A stretch of DNA of 37,013 bases from Nitrosomonadales bacterium (GTDB lineage Bacteria; Pseudomonadota; Gammaproteobacteria; Burkholderiales; Gallionellaceae), in assembly GCA_016218475.1 (NCBI GenBank), contig JACREB010000021.1, positions 1 through 37,013 of the forward strand, written 5' to 3'. The position numbers and the translations under genes were made by a program. Shown here piece after piece: positions 22,413 through 29,521 of this stretch (its first letter is position 1; every line of letters begins with the position of its first letter). The notes beneath the pieces were generated by a model. That model was not told where the DNA came from. It searched no databases and was given only the letters and a program-made list of their open reading frames with translations.

Positions 22413-24586
22413 GAAGTTTCGAGTAGCCCATTATGCCGCAACAATGCGTCTATGCTTGGCTCGCGCCCGCGAAACGCGCTGAACGAGTCCATCGCGCCGC
22501 GGCTGCCGCCCACCGCCAGTATCTCGCTGCGGAAGCGCGCGCCGACATCGGGGTTGAGCACGCCGTTTTCCTCGAACAGGCTGTACGCGTCGGCGGACAG
22601 CACTTCCGCCCATTTGTAGCTGTAATAGCCCGCCGCATAGCCGCCGGAGAAGATATGCGAAAAGCTGTGCGGGAAGCGATGGAACGCGGGCGGGATCAGC
22701 ACCGCCACTTCGGCGCGCACTTCGTCGAGCAGTTGCAGAATGCTCTTGCCGCCACCCGCCTCGAAGTTGCTGTGCATCAGCATGTCGAACAGCGAAAATT
22801 CGATCTGGCGCAAGGTTTGCAAGCCGCTCTGGAAATTCTTCGCGGCAAGCATCTTGTCGAACAACGCGCGCGGCAACGCCTCGCCGCTGTCGACATGGCG
22901 CGTCATGCCGCGCAGCACATCCCATTCCCAGCAGAAGTTCTCCATGAACTGGCTGGGCAATTCAACCGCATCCCATTCCACGCCATTGATGCCGGACACG
23001 GCGAGGTCTTCCACTTCAGTCAGCAGGTGGTGCAGTCCGTGCCCGAATTCGTGGAACAGCGTGATTACCTCGTCATGCGTGAACACCGCGGGTTTGCCGC
23101 CGACCGGCGGGGAAAAATTGCAATTCAAATAGGCGACAGGCGTTTGTATAACAGAGGACAGAGGACAGGGGACAGAAGACAGAGGTGCAGTTGCGGCTGC
23201 GCCGCGTCTTTTGTTATAGGCGTGCCGCGTAGCGGCACACAAAACATCCGTCTTCTGTCCTCTGTCTTCTGTCATCTGAACACGTCGCCGCGTGATCACA
23301 TCGTCCATCCATGCCCCGCCGCGCTTGCTGTTGCGCGCATACAGGTCGAGATAAAATTGGCCGGCCAGTTGCCCCTGCGCATCGCGGATGTCGAGGAAGC
23401 GCACGTCGTCATGCCACACGGGTGCGCGGGATAATTTGATCTGCAAGCCATACAGCGTCTCGACCAGCCTGAACATGCCGGGCAGCACCGCATCTTCGGG
23501 GAAATACTGCTTCACTTCCTGCTCGGAAAAGGCGTAGCGTTTCTCGCGCAGTTTCTCGCTGGCGTAGCCCACGTCCCACGATTGCAGGCCTGTCCTGAGC
23601 TCAGCCGAAGGGTCGTCTATGCCCAATTCGGCGCGCGCAAATCCGCGCAGTTCGGCCAGGTCTTTTTCGGCGAAAGGCCGCGCGCGCTGCGCCAGTTCGC
23701 GCATGAACTCGGCCACCTGTTGCGGCGACTCCGCCATCTTGCTCGCCAGCGACAGCTCGCCGAAGTTGGCGAAGCCCAGCAGGCTCGCTTCCTCGCCGCG
23801 CAGCCGGACGATTTCATCCATCAGCGCGGTGTTGTCCCACTCCGGCTTGCCGAACTCGCTGGCGCGCGTGCCATAGGCGCGATACATCGTTTCGCGCAAC
23901 GCGCGGTTGTCGGCGAATTGCATCACCGGCATGTAGGACGGTGCTTTCAGCGTGAACAACCAGCCGGATTTATTGGCCGCTTGGGCGGCCTCATGCGCCG
24001 CCTGCAACACATCTTCCGGCAAACCGCTCAGTTCGTTCTTGCTCTCGATCACCAGCGTGTAGTCGTTGGTCGCGTCGAGCAGGTTGTCGGAAAAGCGCGA
24101 CGACAGTTCTGCCAAGCGCTCCTGAATTTCCAAGTAGCGCTGCTTCTTGTCTTCCGGCAGCTCCGCGCCGCCGAGACGGAAATCGCGCAGCTCGTTCTCG
24201 ATGATCTTCTTGCGCGCCGCGCTCAAACCGGCGAATTCAGGGCCGTTGCGCAACGCCTTGAACTTTTCGAACAGCGCGAGATTCTGCCCGAGTTCGGCGT
24301 AATACTGGGTGATCTTCGGCAGCGTGGCGTTATACACCTCGCGCAACTCGGGCGAATTCATCACCGCGTTCAAATGCCCGACCGGCCCCCACGCGCGCGA
24401 CAGCCGCTCGTTGGCATTTTCCATCGGCACGATGAAATCCTGCCAAGTCGGTGGTGCATTGTCGGCTAACAGCCGCGCGATCAGCGCGCGGTTTTCCGCC
24501 AGCAACTGTTCAATCGCCGGTGCGACATGTTCGGGCTTGATCTCCGCAAAGCGCGGCAGACCGGTGAAGTCGAGTAATGGGTTCAT
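22400..24586 (-). CDS. prlC: Oligopeptidase A (M3 metallopeptidase)
   Basis: The 728-aa cytosolic zinc peptidase degrades oligopeptides, including cleaved signal peptides. The zinc site HEFGHGLHHLL is near residue 512 and the third ligand lies in SGINGVEWDAVELPSQFMENFCWE. Conserved GGAWMDD and QTPVAYLNCNFSPPVGGKPA flank the first insertion. It exceeds E. coli PrlC (680 aa) by 48 residues, matching a repeat insertion of about 45 residues (MTEDRGQKTDVL...LSSVPCPLSSV) near residues 435-480 plus a few residues (DDPSAELRTG) near 325. The C-terminus is set by the adjoining MITE. Confidence 0.95.
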   Translation of the reverse strand: MNPLLDFTGLPRFAEIKPEHVAPAIEQLLAENRALIARLLADNAPPTWQDFIVPMENANERLSRAWGPVGHLNAVMNSPELREVYNATLPKITQYYAELGQNLALFEKFKALRNGPEFAGLSAARKKIIENELRDFRLGGAELPEDKKQRYLEIQERLAELSSRFSDNLLDATNDYTLVIESKNELSGLPEDVLQAAHEAAQAANKSGWLFTLKAPSYMPVMQFADNRALRETMYRAYGTRASEFGKPEWDNTALMDEIVRLRGEEASLLGFANFGELSLASKMAESPQQVAEFMRELAQRARPFAEKDLAELRGFARAELGIDDPSAELRTGLQSWDVGYASEKLREKRYAFSEQEVKQYFPEDAVLPGMFRLVETLYGLQIKLSRAPVWHDDVRFLDIRDAQGQLAGQFYLDLYARNSKRGGAWMDDVITRRRVQMTEDRGQKTDVLCAATRHAYNKRRGAAATAPLSSVPCPLSSVIQTPVAYLNCNFSPPVGGKPAVFTHDEVITLFHEFGHGLHHLLTEVEDLAVSGINGVEWDAVELPSQFMENFCWEWDVLRGMTRHVDSGEALPRALFDKMLAAKNFQSGLQTLRQIEFSLFDMLMHSNFEAGGGKSILQLLDEVRAEVAVLIPPAFHRFPHSFSHIFSGGYAAGYYSYKWAEVLSADAYSLFEENGVLNPDVGARFRSEILAVGGSRGAMDSFSAFRGREPSIDALLRHNGLLETSGHL
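23152..23278 (-). repeat. TEDRGQK/LSSV-type repeat inserted in-frame in prlC
   Basis: Arms ACAGAGGACAGAGGACAGGG and CTTCTGTCCTCTGTCTTCTG pair to form a hairpin whose loop encodes CAATRHAYNKRRGAAATA. The same arm sequence with a different loop occurs at the ruvX 5' end (34797-34883). The reading frame stays open through the whole insertion. Confidence 0.8.
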
Positions 24587-24636
24587 GGATTAAGCTGAAA
24601 ATAAATACTGTGGTGGGGAATCTGACAGTCGCATTT

Positions 24637-24773
24637 TACTATAGGGCGCTTCTAGAAATGGCATTTCGACAGGCTTGAGGCGAACGGCCACCATTGTTAA
24701 TCAACAAATTATCCGTTCGTGCTGAGCCTGTCGAAGCATGGACGGATAATTTTAGCAGCGTACTATAGGGCGC
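24637..24773. repeat. 13-bp direct repeats bracketing a SPFDRLRANG-type palindrome
   Basis: TACTATAGGGCGC occurs at 24637-24649 and again at 24761-24773. Between them, TTTCGACAGGCTTGAGGCGA and TGAGCCTGTCGAAGCATGG form inverted copies of the CTTCGACAGGCTCAG family. The layout looks like an inserted element with flanking duplications. The gap 24587-24794 holds no gene. Confidence 0.7.
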
Positions 24774-24794
24774 AGGTGCAGTTCCCCGCGTCCG

Positions 24795-25493
24795 TTATTT
24801 CTGCTTCCTCGTGCGCGGTACACCAATCCGTGAACACCAAGCCGATATTGGGCATTCATCGCACAGTGGCGTGGTCGGAGTACAAATCTCGCGCCCGAGA
24901 GAAATCATATTCACGTGTAATGAATGTCGAAGTTCGGGAGGGATTTTGGCTTGCAGGCGATCCATGTCTCGCGGCGCGCAGTGCTTGTCTTTCTGTGTCG
25001 GCCTGACCCAGCCGAGACGCCTGGCGATTCGCCAGCAATGCGTATCCACGGGGAAAACTTGTCTGCCCAGCGAATACATCAAAACACATCGCGCAACTTT
25101 CTTTCCAACTCCCGGCAGTGACAACAAGAAAGCTTCAGCATCCTTATCGCTCATTTTGCGCAATGGCTTCAGAGTCGGTTCGCCAAACTTTTCCACGATG
25201 ACATCGAAAAGGTCGCGGATCGCCTTTGCTTTCTGGTTCGACAGACCGCCGCTGACGATAGGCCGCGCAATATATTCGGCGGGCGCTTCGGCAATTCGCA
25301 AGTGGGTGGGAAAAGTTTCTTTCAGTGAGCGGAAGGTGCTGCGGTAGCTCGCTTCGCCAGTCTTGGTGCTACAAATGATAAACAGCAGTTCGTCCAGCGG
25401 GTTTTTGAGGTTGTAGTGATTGAAGTCGTGGTAGCGGGTTTGCAGGGCTGCCGCGACGTCAAAAACAGACAAAGGATATTTTCGCGTTGGCAT
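24795..25493 (-). CDS. HhH-GPD DNA glycosylase, endonuclease III-like
   Basis: The 232-aa base-excision enzyme has helix-hairpin-helix LPGVGKKVARCVLM (residues 126-139), with Lys132 at the endonuclease III nucleophile position and Asp150 (VDTH) as the catalytic Asp. The iron-sulfur loop is Cys204-x6-Cys211-x2-Cys214-x5-Cys220. It diverges from ordinary Nth in the N-terminal half (FNHYNLKNPLDELLFIICSTKT), so it is not simply nth. It lies at the edge of an island with two cytosine-5 methyltransferases, and thymine or 5mC-deamination repair is a reasonable guess. Confidence 0.8.
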   Translation of the reverse strand: MPTRKYPLSVFDVAAALQTRYHDFNHYNLKNPLDELLFIICSTKTGEASYRSTFRSLKETFPTHLRIAEAPAEYIARPIVSGGLSNQKAKAIRDLFDVIVEKFGEPTLKPLRKMSDKDAEAFLLSLPGVGKKVARCVLMYSLGRQVFPVDTHCWRIARRLGWVRPTQKDKHCAPRDMDRLQAKIPPELRHSLHVNMISLGREICTPTTPLCDECPISAWCSRIGVPRTRKQK

Positions 25494-25741
25494 GTTTGGA
25501 AATCAGTGGTGAGCCGTCGCGGTTTTACTCTTTCCCTTTGGCCAATTTTTTCTTGCTCGGGGGCAGATAACTCTCTGCGGAAACCACCTTCTTGCCCGTC
25601 TTGCCTTCCAGCTCCAGCCGCGCTTTCTTGGCAATGCCACCGCCAGTTATCGCCGCATCCTCGTTCTCGTTCATGCCGGTTGCTTTCATGCTCTCGGCAA
25701 TCTGGCGCGTGGACAATTCTGCCAGCGCGGTAAGCTTTGCA

Positions 25742-25789
25742 TAGCCATTCCACTAGGCTGCCAAAAAACGGCAACCAAGTGGCTGGTTA
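25742..25789. repeat. 48-bp covarying palindrome, copy in the BRO gene
   Basis: It begins TAGCCATTCCACTAGGCTGC and ends ACCAAGTGGCTGGTTA, the same length and outer sequence as 8785-8832 in dnaE. The inner stem here is GGCTGCC with GGCAACC. At the tenth base the dnaE copy has G (pairing with C) and this copy has C (pairing with G). Confidence 0.75.
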
Positions 25790-26226
25790 AAATCAGCTCG
25801 GCTTCGCTCATGTGGTCGCGCAGGTTTTGCGACTTCAAACCCTTCATCGCCTTGTGCGCTTTTACGTCCACATCGGCCCACTCCTGATGGATGATGTTGG
25901 TGAGGATCGCGTATTCCTCGCCCTCCTTGATGTCGTGTTCTCTCCAATAGTCCGTCAGCTTGTTGCGTGTCTCCTGACCGGTCATGCGCTGCTGTATCCA
26001 CTTCTCGCTACGCCCGTGCTTCTGCCATGTCTCGCGGGCGCGATCCAGCGAACGGGCGGGATCAGCCATCTCCTGCATCCGCTCATAACCCACCTTCGCC
26101 AGCCACAGCTTGATCGGCTCGGCTTTGGGGCTAGGCACGGACTGCACCAGACGCAGTAGCGTTTCGGCGGTGGCAACATCGGTGAGGTAATTTTTGCCGT
26201 CTGCGGCAGGCAGTTTCAGTCGGTTA

Positions 26227-26244
26227 CATTTTGTAACCGACTCA
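26227..26244. other. Intragenic palindrome in the BRO gene (approximate position)
   Basis: The sequence AGTCGGTTACA-TTT-TGTAACCGACT, with 11-bp arms, lies around 26217-26241 inside the BRO coding region where SVTKCNR is encoded. It shares GTTAC/GTAAC half-sites with the palindrome upstream of the same gene. It may simply reflect coding constraint. Confidence 0.4.
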
Positions 26245-26468
26245 CTGCCTTCCTTGCCCAGCCTGTTTTTCAGTACCTTCCAGTAGTTTCGGGCGGACTG
26301 ATAATCCGGTTGCTGGGTGAGTACCTGCACAATGTCCACCACCGAAAACCACCACGTTTCCGTGGCCTCGTCATACACGCGGCGGATTTCATGTTCCTCG
26401 AAGATGGCTGGCTGGAGTTGCATGGTCAGGGCTCCTTGTTCATGGATGGCAGGCGAACTATTTCAACT

Positions 26469-26485
26469 GGTAACAAATTGTTACC
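26469..26485. promoter_or_regulatory. 17-bp perfect palindrome upstream of the BRO gene
   Basis: GGTAACAA-A-TTGTTACC lies 46 bp before the BRO-domain start, in the gap between it and the endonuclease gene. The symmetry and position fit an operator for a dimeric regulator. Which protein binds is unknown. Confidence 0.55.
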
Positions 26486-26539
26486 GATTGAACACTTGAG
26501 ACACTGTCCGTAAAAATAATTCGTGCATGGCACATTTGC

Positions 26540-27844
26540 TCAAAACTCCACCGGCCCGAACTTTTGATAAAGTTCCGCCAGATGCCGCACCGACATCCTG
26601 AACTGGCTACGCGCTTTCACGGTCGATTTTTCGGTGCTGGCATTCATCACCTTGGAACCCGGGTCAAGAATCACAAGACCGGCACACAATGCCGCCAGAT
26701 ATCGGTTGAAGTCCGTGCCTTCCCCCAGCAATGCCGGGCTGAGATAACGATAGGTTGGCGCTGCCACCTTCTCGCCTTTGTAACGAATATATGCCGCATG
26801 CGCGTGTTTCTTGTTCCATTTAATCAGCAGATGGGCAAATGACCAAGCGGCTTCGCAGCGCCCTTTATCCGTGAGCAACTCCACCGCGCCGCCCACATCC
26901 TCGATGATTTTTTGGGACGGGTTAAAACCGCGCACGACCAACGTGAGGCCGGTCTTCTCATTGCGGCAATCGGCGCGGTGTGTGCCGGTGAAATAGAGCG
27001 TGTCCTCGCCCGAGGGTTTACCGTATTTGCGGACGAAGGCTTTAACACCATCCTCGCCATACATCCCACCATCTGGCTCCGGCGTAATTAGGGTTATCCG
27101 ATCCTTGCTGTAGGCCTTTATTTCCCAGCCCATAAAATCAGGTTCAGAAATGCTGTTACGAATAATGCCGAGCAGTGCCTCCAATGTATAACCACCCCCG
27201 TTGCTTGCCTTATATGGAACAATGATTCCATCTTTCTTCAAGCTTATCGAAGGTTGCCAGCCTCTCTTCCTGATTTCTGACAATCTTTCCAAAAGCATGA
27301 TCCTTGAATCTCGGCCTTGCAGCGGCAAATTGAAAAACACGCTTTCTTGAGAAAACGCGCTTTCAGCCTGTCGCTGCCGAAACTCTTGTGCAATGCTGCT
27401 TTCCGCAGGTGCAAGGTAAGCCAATGTTTCACCGTTGCGGGTAATTCCAAAAAATAATATTCGTCCATCCGGGCCATTGTTGAAGCGTCGTTGGGACGCG
27501 GGTATTGGCCTCAACAACTCATTGGGTGCTCGTTTGCATCCACGAAGAAAACCGGACAGCCGAACTTCTGGGTATTGCGGATAGAGAATAAGTTGTGCGC
27601 CAGCAGCCTGCTCAGTCTTGTCGGCATCAATCCACGCGAAATTCAGTTTTGCTTTGTAGGTGCTGTCCTTACCGTTCGAGGTTGCTTCGACGTTCTCGAA
27701 CGGAAACATTTGCACTACATCAAAGTTCCCACCGAGATATATCTGCTGCTTGCTGTTATCGTTTTCTGCGAGTGGTTTGCAAAAGGCACGAACAGCGCCC
27801 AACTCAGAGAATCGCCGCAACAAACCAGCAAGGTCAGCAAACAT
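26540..27844 (-). CDS. MvaI/BcnI-family type II restriction endonuclease
   Basis: The 434-aa protein's C-terminal half matches the MvaI/BcnI family: GGGYTLEALLGIIRNSISEPDFMGWEIKAY holds the nuclease motif Asp236-x4-Glu241-x-Lys243 with Glu222 upstream, and FVRKYG, NSYFTGTHR-like and ELLTDKGRC segments follow. MvaI itself is about 250 aa, so the first about 200 residues are an extra N-terminal region of unknown role. Family enzymes are monomeric nickers or cutters at CCWGG or CCSGG sites. With the Dcm-like methyltransferase two genes upstream, CCWGG is the likely target. The ORF is intact. Confidence 0.8.
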   Translation of the reverse strand: MFADLAGLLRRFSELGAVRAFCKPLAENDNSKQQIYLGGNFDVVQMFPFENVEATSNGKDSTYKAKLNFAWIDADKTEQAAGAQLILYPQYPEVRLSGFLRGCKRAPNELLRPIPASQRRFNNGPDGRILFFGITRNGETLAYLAPAESSIAQEFRQRQAESAFSQESVFFNLPLQGRDSRIMLLERLSEIRKRGWQPSISLKKDGIIVPYKASNGGGYTLEALLGIIRNSISEPDFMGWEIKAYSKDRITLITPEPDGGMYGEDGVKAFVRKYGKPSGEDTLYFTGTHRADCRNEKTGLTLVVRGFNPSQKIIEDVGGAVELLTDKGRCEAAWSFAHLLIKWNKKHAHAAYIRYKGEKVAAPTYRYLSPALLGEGTDFNRYLAALCAGLVILDPGSKVMNASTEKSTVKARSQFRMSVRHLAELYQKFGPVEF

Positions 27845-27885
27845 ATTTCTCCTTTAGCGCAATGCCTAAATTTCAATGGCAAACA

Positions 27886-28167
27886 TCAAGCATCTAGCTG
27901 TTGGCCGCAAGCTGTCATGAAAATTGGATATGCAGCTTCAATCACCTTTTCATGTCCAATATTTTCCTCAAGCTCATTAAGCAAGAAGCGCAATTCTATG
28001 ACTTCGACATCTGAGAATGTTCGTTTGCTATCCGAGTTGTTGATAATGTCAGCAGGATCATCCTCTGGATGGAAAAGCAGCCTGCTGCATTGCATCTCCG
28101 AGAACCACAACAAAGCGCCATCAAAAGTTGTGTCGTGAAGTTTTGGAATACGTGATTGGGTGTGCAT
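27886..28167 (-). CDS. Small conserved-looking protein of unknown function in the R-M operon
   Basis: The 93-aa protein lies 10 bp after the methyltransferase stop and 41 bp before the endonuclease start, so it is co-transcribed. It is acidic and mostly helical by eye, with FHPEDDPADIINNSD and VEVIELRFLLNELEENIGHEKVIEAAYP. There is no HTH, membrane segment or nuclease motif. I do not recognise the family. The position suggests an accessory or control role, which is a guess. Confidence 0.65.
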   Translation of the reverse strand: MHTQSRIPKLHDTTFDGALLWFSEMQCSRLLFHPEDDPADIINNSDSKRTFSDVEVIELRFLLNELEENIGHEKVIEAAYPIFMTACGQQLDA

Positions 28168-28177
28168 GATTTCTCCT

Positions 28178-29452
28178 TTAAGCAGTTGCGTAACGAAGGG
28201 GTAATTCAGTTTCCAGGATACCAGGTTCCAGCATCGGTTGCATCAACTTTGCAACATGAGTCATTACATCAACAACAACAGAATTTCCGAATTGTTTATA
28301 AGCCCGTGTATCTGACACCGGAATCCTGAACGTATCTGGGTAGCCCATCAGCCGCGCACATTCTCTGGGTGTGAGTCGGCGCGGGTTTTTTCTTGTGCCT
28401 TGATACACGAGAATTTCCGAGCCATCCTTGTAGTAGCGCGCCGATAAGGTGCGCGTCACGTCTCCGGGTTTGACCAAGCCGAAGCCGAAGCCATTGCCCT
28501 TTGCTTTGTGCTTCGCGGCGTAGTTCTGCAAGTAGAGCCAAAGGTTGTCGGTGAGAGTGTATTTGTCCGGCACTTTCTTTTTCTTGTGGTCGAAGTATTT
28601 TCCCTCATCCCAAGACAAAACAGGTTCACTGCCGTCGGTGCGATGCAAAATGTCCTTGAGCGTGGCTGCGCCCTTTTTGGGCAGGGGCAGCGCGTCGAAA
28701 TCGAATGCGACCGGTTCGCGGAAGCCTGCGATGAGGATGCGTTCGCGGTGTTGCGGGACGAAGTGCGCGCCGTCTATGACGCGGTAGTGAATGTGGTAGC
28801 CGAGGTCGAGGGTCAATGTGCGGCGAATGACATCGAAGGTTCGCCCTTTGTCATGCGAGACGAGGTTTTTGACGTTCTCCAGCAGGAAGGCGCGCGGGCG
28901 TTTGGCCTCGATGATGCGCGCCACATCGAAGAACAGCGTGCCTTGTGTTTCGCAAGCGAAGCCATGCGCCTTGCCTAGCGCATTTTTCTTCGATACTCCG
29001 GCTATCGAAAACGGCTGGCAGGGAAAACCCGCCAGCAGCACGTCGTGATCGGGAATATCGGCGGCTTGTACTTGAGTGATGTCTCCGGCGATGGGATGCC
29101 GGTCGCGGAAATTTTCGGCGTAGGTTTTTTGCGCGTAGCTGTCCCATTCGCTGGTGTACACGCAACGCCCGCCGATTTGTTCGAATGCCTTGCGCAGGCC
29201 GCCGATGCCCGCGAACAGGTCGATGAAATCAAACGCGCCTGCGGGGCTTTCTTCACCAAACGGCAGCAGTTGTTGCAATGCGTGAGCCAGATAGGCGGGA
29301 GGGGGCGTTTGTTTCGTTTCCCACCTTCTGACGGTGCGGACATCAATGTCTAAATATTTTGCAAGAGCCGCTTGGGTATGGTGTTTGCGGGCTTCGTCCA
29401 GATAAGAAAGCACAGTGTCTTGATCGCTGACTAAGGTGAGAGTGGCATTCAT
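28178..29452 (-). CDS. DNA (cytosine-5) methyltransferase, Dcm/EcoRII-like
   Basis: The 424-aa enzyme transfers a methyl group from SAM to C5 of cytosine. Motif [17 protein letters not shown] (75-90), motif [10 protein letters not shown] with Cys145, motif VI LLENVKN, motif [14 protein letters not shown] and motif X FGNSVVV are all present. The wording around them ([65 protein letters not shown]) is very close to E. coli Dcm, pointing to CCWGG. The N-terminal 70 residues contain an XRE-like helix-turn-helix ([20 protein letters not shown]), as in methyltransferases that repress their own gene. It is followed by the small protein and the MvaI-like endonuclease. Confidence 0.9.
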   Translation of the reverse strand: MNATLTLVSDQDTVLSYLDEARKHHTQAALAKYLDIDVRTVRRWETKQTPPPAYLAHALQQLLPFGEESPAGAFDFIDLFAGIGGLRKAFEQIGGRCVYTSEWDSYAQKTYAENFRDRHPIAGDITQVQAADIPDHDVLLAGFPCQPFSIAGVSKKNALGKAHGFACETQGTLFFDVARIIEAKRPRAFLLENVKNLVSHDKGRTFDVIRRTLTLDLGYHIHYRVIDGAHFVPQHRERILIAGFREPVAFDFDALPLPKKGAATLKDILHRTDGSEPVLSWDEGKYFDHKKKKVPDKYTLTDNLWLYLQNYAAKHKAKGNGFGFGLVKPGDVTRTLSARYYKDGSEILVYQGTRKNPRRLTPRECARLMGYPDTFRIPVSDTRAYKQFGNSVVVDVMTHVAKLMQPMLEPGILETELPLRYATA

Positions 29453-29476
29453 GGCTATTCATTGACCGGAAATTAT

Positions 29477-29521
29477 CTGGGAATTTTTGCGGACAATATG
29501 TCATTTATTATTCCCAGTCAA
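29477..29521 (-). promoter_or_regulatory. Promoter and operator for the Dcm-like methyltransferase operon
   Basis: On the minus strand, TTGACT (29521-29516) and TATTGT (29498-29493) are 17 bp apart. An inverted repeat CTGGGAAT / ATTCCCAG (29510-29517 and 29477-29484) overlaps the -35 and sits just past the -10. The promoter lies at the 3' end of the upstream methyltransferase gene. The methyltransferase's own HTH domain is a plausible repressor of this site. Confidence 0.55.

Larger units (their letters stand above)
25525..26423 (-). pseudogene. BRO-N domain (phage antirepressor-like) protein, frameshifted
   Basis: The ORF 25686-26423 encodes a BRO-type N-terminal domain (FEEHEIRRVYDEATETWWFSVVDIVQVL...NYWKVLKNRLGKEG...SVTKCNRLKLPAADGK). 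It continues through a helical region to NLRDHMSEAELILT, then falls into nonsense. The missing C-terminus (LSTRQIAESMKATG...GKTGKKVVSAESYL) is read in another frame at 25525-25716. The break coincides with a 56-bp insertion (25729-25784) holding a 48-bp palindrome. Removing 56 bp restores AELILTALAELSTRQIAES. AAGGAG precedes the ATG. The family is linked to phages and mobile DNA; the exact role is unknown. Confidence 0.8.
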
